Below, piece after piece: positions 1-7,428 of a stretch of 33,389 bases of DNA (the first letter of the stretch is position 1; every line of letters begins with the position of its first letter). Source of the DNA: an uncultured Oscillospiraceae bacterium (GTDB lineage: Bacteria > Bacillota > Clostridia > Oscillospirales > Acutalibacteraceae); NCBI GenBank assembly GCA_900543305.1, contig UQQZ01000025.1, forward strand, positions 1 to 33,389, in the 5' to 3' direction. Under the pieces are notes generated by a model, which saw only the letters and a program-made list of their open reading frames with translations, was not told where the DNA came from and did not search any database. Both the position numbers and the translations under genes were made by a program.

Positions 1-1140
1 CCCGCCTCCAAGGATGGGATCCTGACCCAGATGCGGGAGCAGGCCCAGATCGCCATCGACTCCGCCAGCGCCATCATCTTTGTGACGGATATTCGCACCG
101 GGGTCACCGCCACCGATGCGGATGTGGCCAGTATTCTGCTGAAAAGCGGGCTGCCGGTGGTGCTGTGCGTCAACAAATGCGACCAGGTGGGAGCACCTCC
201 ACCGGAATTTTACGAGTTCTACAACCTGGGATTGGGGGATCCCGTAATGGTTTCCTCTGTTCACGGTCACGGAACGGGAGACCTGCTGGACCGGATCTGC
301 GAATCCCTGCCGGAAGAGCAGGAGGAGGAAGAGGAAGGCGAGATCATCAAGGTAGCGGTGATCGGTAAGCCCAACGTGGGCAAGTCCTCCTTGGTGAACA
401 AGGTGGCCGGAGAAAACCGGTGCATCGTTTCCGATATTGCCGGCACCACCCGGGATGCGGTGGACACCACCATCCAGAACGAGCACGGCACCTTTACCTT
501 CATCGACACGGCTGGACTGCGCCGGAAAAGCAAGGTGGAGGACGCCATCGAGCACTACAGCAACCTGCGGGCGGAAATGGCCGTGGAGCGTGCTGACGTG
601 TGCCTGATCCTCATCGATGCCCAGGTGGGATTTACCGAGCAGGATTCCAAGGTGGCAGGCATCGCCCACGAAGCAGGAAAGGGCTGCGTCATCTGTGTCA
701 ACAAATGGGATGCCGTGGAAAAGGACGGCAAGACCATGCAGGAGATGCGGCAAAAGCTGGAGCAGGATTTTTCCTTTATGTCCTACGCTCCCATTCTGTT
801 TATCTCCGCCAAGACGGGCCAGCGGCTGGATCGGATGTTTGATCTGATCAAGCATGTGGCCTCCTCCAACGCCATGCGGGTGACCACCGGCATGCTCAAC
901 GACATTTTGGCTCAAGCCACTGCCCGGGTGCAGCCCCCTACGGATAAAGGAAAACGTTTGAAAATCTACTATATGACCCAGGCTTCTACTAAGCCCCCTA
1001 CGTTCATCTGTTTTGTCAATGATCACGAATTGTTCCACTTTTCCTATCAACGCTATCTGGAAAACCGGATTCGGGAGACCTTTGGTTTGGAAGGCACCCC
1101 CATTCGGATGATTGTCCGGGAGCGGGGGGACAAGGACTGA
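1..1140 (+). CDS. der: Ribosome biogenesis GTPase Der (EngA), 5'-truncated by the window edge
   Basis: This is the C-terminal ~379 residues of Der, a double-GTPase that binds the 50S subunit and is needed for its late assembly. The frame is open from base 1, so the start lies outside the window; the ATG at 31 is internal. The end of the first G domain is visible (NKCD base-recognition motif, about 169-180). It is followed by an acidic Glu-rich linker and a complete second G domain with the P-loop GKPNVGKSS (about 364-390), DTAGLRRK and NKWD. The C-terminal KH-like domain that contacts RNA completes the protein. plsY follows 42 bp downstream, and der-plsY linkage is common in Firmicutes. The usual next gene, gpsA, is absent here. 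The identification is secure. Confidence 0.97.
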   Translation, partial: PASKDGILTQMREQAQIAIDSASAIIFVTDIRTGVTATDADVASILLKSGLPVVLCVNKCDQVGAPPPEFYEFYNLGLGDPVMVSSVHGHGTGDLLDRICESLPEEQEEEEEGEIIKVAVIGKPNVGKSSLVNKVAGENRCIVSDIAGTTRDAVDTTIQNEHGTFTFIDTAGLRRKSKVEDAIEHYSNLRAEMAVERADVCLILIDAQVGFTEQDSKVAGIAHEAGKGCVICVNKWDAVEKDGKTMQEMRQKLEQDFSFMSYAPILFISAKTGQRLDRMFDLIKHVASSNAMRVTTGMLNDILAQATARVQPPTDKGKRLKIYYMTQASTKPPTFICFVNDHELFHFSYQRYLENRIRETFGLEGTPIRMIVRERGDKD

Positions 1141-1182
1141 GGAGGACAAAATACCACACAAACAGGAAAGGCGGTCTGAATC

Positions 1183-1893
1183 ATGGGATATGAGATTATC
1201 ACACTTGCGCTGACGGCTGTGGCGGGATATCTGTTGGGAAGCATCAACTGGTCCATTATCCTGACCTGGTTTTTCAAGGATAAGGAGGATATTCGTGCCT
1301 TTGGCAGCGGCAATGCGGGCATGACCAACGTGCTGCGCACCGTGGGCAAAAAAGCGGCGGCTTTGACCTTTTTGGGAGATTTTCTCAAATGTGTGGTCGC
1401 GGTGCTCCTTTCCCAGGTTTTTGTGGCCTTGATCACCGGGGGAGCGGGAATCGAACCTGGAGAGCTTTACGATGTGGCCAAGTATGTGGCAGGGGTGGCC
1501 TGTGTGCTGGGACACATTTTCCCGGCCTATTACGGTCTCCGGGGAGGAAAGGGTGTGGTTACCTCCGCCGCCATGATCGCCCTCACCGACTGGCGGGTAT
1601 TCCTGCTGGTGCTGCTCACTTTCGCGGTGGTGTTTGCCTGGAAGCGGATTGTGTCCCTGGCTTCTGTGTGCTGTGCGGTGGGATATCCCGTGTACACCTT
1701 CTTGTTCCTGTTGCTGGTGGAGTATTCCGGAAGTCCTCTGCCCGTCCACGGAAACCATTCCCTGGCCTATCTGCTGTTTGCCACGGCGGCGTCCCTGTTT
1801 GTGGGTTTGACCGTGGTGATCAAACACAAGAGCAATATTGGCCGGTTGCGCCGGGGAGAGGAAAAGCCCGTGATTTTCGGGAAGAAGAGTTGA
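1183..1893 (+). CDS. plsY: Acyl-phosphate:glycerol-3-phosphate acyltransferase PlsY
   Basis: PlsY is an integral membrane enzyme that transfers an acyl chain from acyl-phosphate to sn-glycerol-3-phosphate, making lysophosphatidate, the first step of phospholipid synthesis in most Gram-positives. The 236-residue protein has the family's N-terminal YLLGSINWS segment, the loop GSGNAGMTNVLR (compare GSGNxGATNxxR) and the GLRGGKGVVT motif, each between hydrophobic helices. About five to six membrane spans can be drawn. It is slightly longer than the usual ~200 residues because of a longer loop before the last span. The ATG follows an AGGAAAGG-type ribosome site at 1164-1171. It is probably co-transcribed with der. 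Confidence 0.96.
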   Translation: MGYEIITLALTAVAGYLLGSINWSIILTWFFKDKEDIRAFGSGNAGMTNVLRTVGKKAAALTFLGDFLKCVVAVLLSQVFVALITGGAGIEPGELYDVAKYVAGVACVLGHIFPAYYGLRGGKGVVTSAAMIALTDWRVFLLVLLTFAVVFAWKRIVSLASVCCAVGYPVYTFLFLLLVEYSGSPLPVHGNHSLAYLLFATAASLFVGLTVVIKHKSNIGRLRRGEEKPVIFGKKS

Positions 1894-1918
1894 CCGGAAA
1901 ATAGTAGGCATTTTTTAC

Positions 1919-1946
1919 AATTTGGCCCCGGAAACGGGGCTAAATT
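1919..1946 (+). terminator. Strong GAAA-capped hairpin after plsY
   Basis: A 12-bp stem (AATTT + g + GCCCCG, with one G-U pair) closes on a GAAA tetraloop at 1931-1934. Only a short TCT follows it, so it is not a textbook U-tract terminator. A second, weak stem (CCAGA 1958-1962 with TCTGG 1973-1977) is followed directly by ATTTTTT at 1978-1984. Together they plausibly end the der-plsY transcript. The first hairpin could instead act as a 3' stability element. Confidence 0.5.
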
Positions 1947-2275
1947 TCTAAGGGCGCCCAGAGGGAAAAAGGTCTGGATTTTTTCAATATGGAAAAACCA
2001 GGTTCCCCTTTCGGAAAGGCAAGAACCGTTGGAACAAAGGTTTTTCTGTTTGATTTAGAAAGAAACCGCCCCAACGGAGAACAACCAATCAGGTCGAATG
2101 TACCAGCTTTTAGAGAAAATATCCTTTGTTTTGAGGCAAAGAGTCGGGAACCTTTCCCTGATATTGACTTTTGCCCTGGCATGTATTATTATAATCATCA
2201 GTCAAATACTAGGTTTGAGAACTCCAGTCCTATAGACTGACTTGCTCTTTTAGAAGTCGTTAGGAAGTGTAGCTT
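1947..2275 (+). other. Gene-free region before murA with nested complementary segments
   Basis: No convincing gene lies here; a short frame from 1989 has no ribosome site and no recognisable protein. Instead there are several complementary pairs. GAAAAACC (1992-1999) pairs with GGTTTTTC (2039-2046). Inside it GGTTC (2001-2005) pairs with GAACC (2023-2027) and CCTTT (2007-2011) with AAAGG (2015-2019). CCGTTGG (2026-2032) can pair with CCAACGG (2071-2077), which crosses the outer helix like a pseudoknot. The pattern resembles a folded RNA, but I match it to no known family. The murA promoter lies downstream of it at 2164-2192. Confidence 0.4.
2164..2192 (+). promoter_or_regulatory. Probable murA promoter
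   Basis: TTGACT (2164-2169) and TATTAT (2187-2192) are separated by 17 bp. Transcription would start near 2199 and give a leader of about 75 nt before the murA start. The match is by eye only. Confidence 0.55.
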
Positions 2276-3565
2276 TTGGAAAAATATGTGATTAAAGGCG
2301 GCGCCCGGCTAACGGGTGAAGTGAATATCAGCGGAGCCAAAAACGCGGCGGTGGCCATTATCCCTGCGGCGATTTTGGCAGATTCTCCTTGCCGCATTGA
2401 AAATCTTCCGGATATTTCGGATGTAAAAACGTTGACCTATATTTTGGAGAGCATGGGTGCTCTGGTCCACTATCCGGACCGGCACACTGTGGAAGTGGAT
2501 CCCCGTCCTGTGACGACGGATACAGTGTCGGCCGACATTGCCCGGCGGATCCGCGCCTCCTATTATTTTTTGGGTGCCCTGTTGGGTCGGTGCCACAATG
2601 CGGTGGTTCCTCTGCCCGGCGGATGCAATTTCGGCGTGCGCCCCATTGACCAGCACTTAAAGGGCTTTGCAGCTTTGGGCTGCGAGTACAGCTTGGATAA
2701 CGGCATGATTGCCGTCTCCGCCCCTCAGGGCCTTCATGGAGCCCACATCTATATGGACGTGGTCACCGTGGGAGCCACCATCAACATCATGTTGGCGGCT
2801 GTAAAGGCCAGAGGCCTGACAGTGATCGAAAACGCTGCCCGGGAACCCCATATCGTGGACCTGGCCAACTTTTTGAACACCATGGGTGCGGATATCCGAG
2901 GGGCCGGTACGGACACCATTAAGATTCACGGAGTCCAGAAACTCCGGGGTGCCACCTATTCCATCATTCCGGATCAGATCGAAGCGGGCACCTATATGGT
3001 GGCAGCTGCGGCTACCGGTGGAGATGTGCTGGTAAAAAATGTGACACCCAAGCATTTGGAATCCATTTCTGCTAAGCTGGTGGAGATGGGTGTCACCGTA
3101 GAGGAAGGGGACGACACCGTCCATGTGGTGTGTGACAAGCCCCTGCGTAAATGTAACGTGAAGACTATGCCCCATCCCGGCTTCCCCACGGACATGCAGC
3201 CTCAAATCACGGCTCTGCTATCCATTGCCCGGGGAACCAGTATGGTCAACGAAAGTGTATGGGAAAGCAACCGCTTTAAGTATGTGGACGAGCTGCGGCG
3301 CATGGGCGCCCAGATCACGGTAGACGGCAAGGTGGCCATCATCGAAGGGGTGGACCATCTGAAAGGTGCTCCGGTGCGGGCTCTGGACCTGCGCGCCGGT
3401 GCTGCCATGGTAATTGCCGGATTGGTTGCGGAAGGCACCACGGTGTTGGAAGATGTACAGTATATCGAACGGGGATATGAAAATATCGTGGAGAAATTGG
3501 TAGACTTGGGAGCGGATATTTACCGCCGCAAGGAGCCTGAGCCGGCCATGGATAAAATTGGCTAA
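2276..3565 (+). CDS. murA: UDP-N-acetylglucosamine 1-carboxyvinyltransferase MurA
   Basis: MurA transfers enolpyruvate from PEP to UDP-GlcNAc in the cytosol, the first committed step of peptidoglycan synthesis. The 429-residue length is typical. The N-terminal SGAKNAA segment and the PGGC active-site loop are present. Cys117 in that loop is the residue alkylated by fosfomycin, so the enzyme is of the Cys (normally sensitive) type rather than the Asp type. The start is TTG at 2276, eight bases after AGGAAG (2262-2267); no in-frame ATG fits better. Two MurA paralogues are common in low-GC Gram-positives, and this could be MurA1 or MurA2 (MurZ). The gene stands alone between its own promoter and a terminator-like hairpin. 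Confidence 0.96.
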   Translation: MEKYVIKGGARLTGEVNISGAKNAAVAIIPAAILADSPCRIENLPDISDVKTLTYILESMGALVHYPDRHTVEVDPRPVTTDTVSADIARRIRASYYFLGALLGRCHNAVVPLPGGCNFGVRPIDQHLKGFAALGCEYSLDNGMIAVSAPQGLHGAHIYMDVVTVGATINIMLAAVKARGLTVIENAAREPHIVDLANFLNTMGADIRGAGTDTIKIHGVQKLRGATYSIIPDQIEAGTYMVAAAATGGDVLVKNVTPKHLESISAKLVEMGVTVEEGDDTVHVVCDKPLRKCNVKTMPHPGFPTDMQPQITALLSIARGTSMVNESVWESNRFKYVDELRRMGAQITVDGKVAIIEGVDHLKGAPVRALDLRAGAAMVIAGLVAEGTTVLEDVQYIERGYENIVEKLVDLGADIYRRKEPEPAMDKIG

Positions 3566-3596
3566 CGGCATTGGCACAATCACTGAGAAACGCCAG

Positions 3597-3630
3597 GAGC
3601 TGCGGCAGTTTTTGCGGCAGCTCTTTTTTC
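3597..3630 (+). terminator. Rho-independent terminator after murA
   Basis: GAGCTGC (3597-3603) pairs with GCAGCTC (3617-3623) and is followed directly by TTTTTT. It sits only about 25 bp before the next start codon. It therefore either ends the murA transcript completely or acts as a partial terminator inside a murA-hydrolase-rlmH unit. Confidence 0.75.
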
Positions 3631-3652
3631 GTGCAAGGAGGGTGGAAGAATC

Positions 3653-4435
3653 GTGGCAAGGCTTTGTCCGCTGTTCAGCGGAAGTTCGGGTAACAGCTAT
3701 TACATAGGCTCTCGGAGTGCGGGGCTGTTGTTGGACGCGGGACGCAGTGCCCGTCAGCTGGGGAAAATGCTGGAACATTGTGGGATAGATCCCTCTGCCA
3801 TTCAGGGGATCCTGATCACCCACGAGCACAGCGACCACATTGCGGGGGTGCGGGTGTTTGCAAAAAAATACGGGATTCCGGTGTTTGCTTCTCAGGGAAC
3901 CCTGTTGGCCATGCAGTCTTCCCTGGAAGGGGTGGAAAGCTGGGTCCTGGAGGACAGCTTCCACCTGGCGGGAATGGAAATTACCCCATTTCCCACCCCT
4001 CATGACAGCGCCCAATCTTTGGGATTTCGAATCCGCACCGAAGATGGAAGGGAATTCGCCTTGGCAACGGATTTAGGTGTGGTGACGGATTGCGTCAAGG
4101 AGCACCTGATGGGAGCAGAATTTGTGGTGGTGGAATCCAACCACGACAAGGAAATGCTGCGAAATGGCGGATATCCTGCCTACTTGAAGCGGCGGATTTT
4201 GTCGGGACGGGGTCACCTTTCCAATGGAGACTGTGCGGGGTTCCTGCCGGAGTTGGCACGGAATGGGACAAAGCGGTTTCTGCTGGCTCATTTGAGCCGG
4301 GAAAACAACACGCCTGCTCTTGCTCGGGAGGCGGCTTGTGCCTCTTTGGAGCAGGCGGGATTTCGGGAAAACGTAGATTACTGGTTGGGAGTGGCCCGGC
4401 CGGAAAATGAAGGAGGGGAAACCATCCTCTTCTAG
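3653..4435 (+). CDS. yycJ: YycJ/WalJ-like metallo-beta-lactamase-fold hydrolase
   Basis: This 260-residue protein belongs to the metallo-beta-lactamase superfamily. The family signature FSGSSGNSYYI is at residues 8-18, the metal-binding THEHSDH at 56-62 and a downstream PHDS at about 117-120. These features and the overall layout match YycJ/WalJ of Firmicutes, a cytosolic two-metal phosphodiesterase-like protein linked to cell-wall/DNA-replication coordination in Bacillus and relatives. In Bacillus yycJ sits in the walRK operon near rlmH. Here walRK is absent but rlmH still follows 21 bp downstream. The start is GTG at 3653 after AAGGAGGG (about 3635-3642). The substrate is unknown. Confidence 0.88.
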   Translation: MARLCPLFSGSSGNSYYIGSRSAGLLLDAGRSARQLGKMLEHCGIDPSAIQGILITHEHSDHIAGVRVFAKKYGIPVFASQGTLLAMQSSLEGVESWVLEDSFHLAGMEITPFPTPHDSAQSLGFRIRTEDGREFALATDLGVVTDCVKEHLMGAEFVVVESNHDKEMLRNGGYPAYLKRRILSGRGHLSNGDCAGFLPELARNGTKRFLLAHLSRENNTPALAREAACASLEQAGFRENVDYWLGVARPENEGGETILF

Positions 4436-4456
4436 TGGAAAGGGAGACGGCTTGCC

Positions 4457-4927
4457 ATGTTGGGAGTAAAGTTGATCTGTGTGGGAAAGCTGAAAGAAAG
4501 CTACTGGCGCCAGGCCGTGGCAGAATATGAGAAACGTCTGAAGCCCCTCTGCCGTTGGGAACTGATCGAATTGCCGGAAGCCCGGCTTTCCAATACCCCC
4601 ACTCCCGGGGAAATTTCCGCCGCCTTGGAAAAGGAAGGGGAACAGATTCTCCGAAACTTGTCCGGTACGGTTTATCCTCTTTGCGTTGAGGGAAAACAGT
4701 TTTCCTCGCCGGAGCTGGCCCAACGGTTGGCAAAAGCCATGCAGTCACCGGGATCTGTGAGTTTCGTGATCGGCAGTTCCTATGGGCTGTCCCCGGCAGT
4801 GAAAGAAGCCGGACAAGGGATTTCTTTTTCTCCCATGACATTTCCTCATCAGCTGGCCCGGGTCATGCTCTACGAGCAGCTTTACCGGGGATTTCAAATT
4901 CTGGGAAACACCAAATATCACAAGTGA
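4457..4927 (+). CDS. rlmH: 23S rRNA (pseudouridine-1915 N3) methyltransferase RlmH
   Basis: RlmH is a SPOUT-class methyltransferase that uses S-adenosylmethionine to methylate pseudouridine 1915 in helix 69 of 23S rRNA on assembled 70S ribosomes. The protein has the expected size (156 aa), an N-terminal KLICVGKLKESYW, the knot-region FVIGSSYGLS and the C-terminal ...RGFQILGNTKYHK tail, which is nearly diagnostic. The ATG is at 4457 after AAAGGGAGA. It is followed at once by a terminator and is probably co-transcribed with the upstream hydrolase. Confidence 0.97.
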   Translation: MLGVKLICVGKLKESYWRQAVAEYEKRLKPLCRWELIELPEARLSNTPTPGEISAALEKEGEQILRNLSGTVYPLCVEGKQFSSPELAQRLAKAMQSPGSVSFVIGSSYGLSPAVKEAGQGISFSPMTFPHQLARVMLYEQLYRGFQILGNTKYHK

Positions 4928-4931
4928 CAAG

Positions 4932-4951
4932 CGCCCTGCGGGGCGTTTTTT
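4932..4951 (+). terminator. Rho-independent terminator after rlmH
   Basis: CGCCC (4932-4936) pairs with GGGCG (4941-4945) over a TGCG loop and is followed by TTTTTT (4946-4951). It starts four bases after the rlmH stop codon. Confidence 0.85.
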
Positions 4952-5350
4952 ATTGCCCTTTTTGGATATGTTTGGGGAATTCAGAAGGGGGCAAGAAAAT
5001 GAGAAATCCCTACAGCTTGTTATATTTTTATCAAAAATGTACAAAAATGCAAATCTTTATGGAAAACACTTCACTCTGGGGGAAAAACATAGAGATTCAC
5101 TCCGTAATTCCCCATATTTCGGGAAAAAATGTGTGTAAATTGCAGAAATTCCTACTTTTTGTAACATATTTGTAACCATTAAATTTGAACATTTTATTTA
5201 AAAAAGTATTGCAATTCTGTGAACACGGTGCTATTATTCATAACATAAGAGGGAATCGGATCGAAATAGTTTTGCACATAAAGCACAAAACATTAGGTTC
5301 CCGGATTAATTATGGCGGCAAGGGCCGCACTTTTAAGGAGGATGTACGTT
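4952..5350 (+). other. AT-rich control region upstream of the ABC importer
   Basis: This ~400-bp stretch is much more AT-rich than its surroundings and holds no convincing gene. It contains a tandem TTTGTAAC repeat (5158-5165 and 5169-5176, offset 11 bp). A sequence at 5137-5151 matches 11 of 15 positions of the CodY-box consensus AATTTTCWGAAAATT, but this could be chance. A promoter lies at 5209-5237. The leader has a 6-bp inverted repeat (GTTTTG...CAAAAC, about 5269-5291) and a small GCGGC/GCCGC hairpin just before the ribosome site. Confidence 0.5.
5209..5237 (+). promoter_or_regulatory. Probable promoter of the ABC importer operon
   Basis: TTGCAA (5209-5214) and TATTAT (5232-5237) lie 17 bp apart. 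Transcription would begin near 5244 and leave a leader of about 105 nt. The tandem TTTGTAAC repeats end about 32 bp upstream of the -35 box, a plausible activator position. Confidence 0.55.
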
Positions 5351-7252
5351 ATGAAAAAATGGCGCAAGCTGACTGCTGTTCTGCTTGTCCTCGCGCTGGT
5401 TGTATCTATGGCAGCCTGCGGTGGCGGCGGAAATGAGAGCTCTTCAGCTACCACGGACACCAGCTCCACCACCGATACCAGCACTCCTGAGTCCGAAACG
5501 ACGGACGATACGAGTGATACCTCGGATGTGGAAACCACCGACACCGGCTCGGATGCTCTGGAGACTCCTCGAAATGAGACTCTGTACATTGGCGGCCGTC
5601 AGTGGAGTAAACCCACCAACAACAACCCTCTGTCTCCCACCCCCAACTTTACCGGTGTAGCCCAGAACTCCGTGGCTGATATGTTCATTTGGGAAGCTCC
5701 TTACATGTGGAACCCCATCACCGGTGAATGTGTCCCGCTGCTGGCTGACGGCGAGTTCACTTGGAACGATGACCAGAGCGTGATGACCTTCAAGATCAAG
5801 GCTGCTGCTGCTTGGAATGACGGCACCCCCGTTACTGCAAATGACGTAGCTGCCACTTGGAAATATCATGTTTTGACTGAGAGCCTGCAGTATAACAACT
5901 ATGGTCAGTACATCAGTGATATCACTGCTACGGATGACTCCACTGTCCAGATCACTCTGAATGCAGAGACGCTGAACCCCCTGCAGGTGGAAGACTATGT
6001 GGTCTCCGTTTATGTAATGCAGGAAGCCTATCTGGACGAGCAGTGGGCTGCTGTGGGCGAGGATGCCACCGAGATGAAGAACGCCACCTTCTGGGACGCT
6101 CCCACCTCCGGCCCCTACACTCCCACCCTGTATGATTCCGAGCAGAAGTGGGTTTGCACCCGCGATGACAACTACTGGGGCCAGGATGAGTCCATGTGGG
6201 GCGCACTGCCTGTGCCGAAGTATCTTGCTCACAACATTTACAAGGACAATGCTGCTTCTCAGCGTGCCTTCGAAGCAGGCGAAATCGATGCCAACCAGCA
6301 GTACTGCGCTGACATCAACCTGATGTGGGAAGAGAAGGGTCTGCCCATCTCCACTTGGAATACCGAGCCTCCCTATCAGCTGCCTCTGAACATGGCCAGC
6401 GCTATCTTCAACACCACGAAGGAAGGCCTGGACCAGGTCGCAGTTCGTACCGCTATTGCTATGGCTATTGACTACGATCAGATCGTTGAGTCTGCTATGA
6501 CCGGCCAGTCTCCCACTTTCGCAGACGTTCCTCGTTCTTTGTTCAACCCCACCGATGCTGAGCAGGCATTGATTAAGGATCCTTCTGTTTTGGAGCCCTA
6601 TCAGTATCCTGGAAAGGATATCGAAGGCGCCAACAAGGTTCTGGATGATGCCGGTATCGTCGATACAGACGGCGACGGCATCCGTGAGTATCCCGCTGGC
6701 AACAACCTGTCCTTCAAGTGCCAGTGCCCCAACTCCTACTCTGACTGGCAGGCTGCTTTGACCATCGTCTCCGCTTGCGGCGCTGATATTGGGATCCAGA
6801 TGGAAACCGATTTTGTGGAAGTGGCAACCTTCACCTCTAACTATCAGACTGGTAATTTTGACATCTGCATGGGTTCTTATCAGGGTACCTCTCCCTCCGG
6901 TTCTTGGAAGCGTGCCTATCAGACCATGTATGGCTTCGGCGGCGAATTCCCCGAAACTGCTGCTTTCAACTATGGCCGTTATTACAACCCCGAAGTGGAT
7001 GAGATCCTCAATGCTATTCCCACTGCTTCTGACGAAGAGGCTCTGGACCTGTATGAGAAACTGAACCTCATCTATCTGCAGGAAGTTCCCGCTGTGTCTC
7101 TGATGTATCGTCCTCAGTATTTCCACGAGGTCAATGAGACTGTTTGGACGAATTATCCCGAGGAAGGAAATGAAAAGAACATTCCTCCCATGTACTGCTG
7201 TGCAGGTTACGGCATTGCTGCCCTGTATGAGCTGGAATTGGTTGAGGAATAA
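5351..7252 (+). CDS. ABC importer substrate-binding lipoprotein, family 5 (peptide/oligosaccharide)
   Basis: This 633-residue extracytoplasmic binding protein belongs to solute-binding family 5. It has a lipoprotein signal (MKKWRK, hydrophobic core, Met-Ala-Ala-Cys with the lipidated Cys at residue 23). A Ser/Thr/Asp/Glu-rich tether to about residue 75 follows. The mature domain starts with ETLYIGGRQWSKPTNNNPL and contains family segments such as FKIK-AAAAWNDGTPVTANDV. Family-5 proteins usually bind peptides. From memory, the GG-x-W-x-x-PT-x-x-NPL opening resembles the sugar-binding branch seen in Thermotoga-like systems, so the ligand could be an oligosaccharide. The start is ATG 5351, nine bases after AAGGAGG (5335-5341); ATGs at 5312 and 5342 would overlap or precede that site. 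Arginine is almost always CGT here, unlike the neighbours' CGG, which suggests high expression. Confidence 0.9.
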   Translation: MKKWRKLTAVLLVLALVVSMAACGGGGNESSSATTDTSSTTDTSTPESETTDDTSDTSDVETTDTGSDALETPRNETLYIGGRQWSKPTNNNPLSPTPNFTGVAQNSVADMFIWEAPYMWNPITGECVPLLADGEFTWNDDQSVMTFKIKAAAAWNDGTPVTANDVAATWKYHVLTESLQYNNYGQYISDITATDDSTVQITLNAETLNPLQVEDYVVSVYVMQEAYLDEQWAAVGEDATEMKNATFWDAPTSGPYTPTLYDSEQKWVCTRDDNYWGQDESMWGALPVPKYLAHNIYKDNAASQRAFEAGEIDANQQYCADINLMWEEKGLPISTWNTEPPYQLPLNMASAIFNTTKEGLDQVAVRTAIAMAIDYDQIVESAMTGQSPTFADVPRSLFNPTDAEQALIKDPSVLEPYQYPGKDIEGANKVLDDAGIVDTDGDGIREYPAGNNLSFKCQCPNSYSDWQAALTIVSACGADIGIQMETDFVEVATFTSNYQTGNFDICMGSYQGTSPSGSWKRAYQTMYGFGGEFPETAAFNYGRYYNPEVDEILNAIPTASDEEALDLYEKLNLIYLQEVPAVSLMYRPQYFHEVNETVWTNYPEEGNEKNIPPMYCCAGYGIAALYELELVEE

Positions 7253-7354
7253 ATAAAAACTTAATCTTTTGTTTCTTATACCTTGATACAGTATTCAAAG
7301 CACTATTTCAAAATAGGGTTTCCAAAATTTGAAATCGCTGAGTAATTGAGAAGC

Positions 7355-7398
7355 GCGGCGGATAGTGGCAGTAAATACTTCCTCTTCCGCCGCCTTTT
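7355..7398 (+). terminator. Intercistronic hairpin between binding protein and first permease
   Basis: GCGGCGGA (7355-7362) pairs with TCCGCCGC (7386-7393) around a 23-nt loop, followed by CTTTTCT. A partial terminator or 3' stabiliser here would keep binding-protein mRNA in excess over permease mRNA, a common arrangement in ABC operons. Confidence 0.55.
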
Positions 7399-7428
7399 CT
7401 GTATCAAAATGATGATGAGGTGATGGTT

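Noticed and set aside
1989..2240. Short plus-strand reading frame in the plsY-murA gap
   Set aside because: No ribosome site, no recognisable protein, and it overlaps the complementary segments and the murA promoter.
5312..5350. Upstream start for the binding protein
   Set aside because: It would precede the AAGGAGG site at 5335-5341 and spoil the lipoprotein signal; ATG 5351 fits both.
5444..7126. Long minus-strand frame (560 codons) opposite the binding protein
   Set aside because: Antisense shadow of a clearly coding gene with family matches on plus; no start context.
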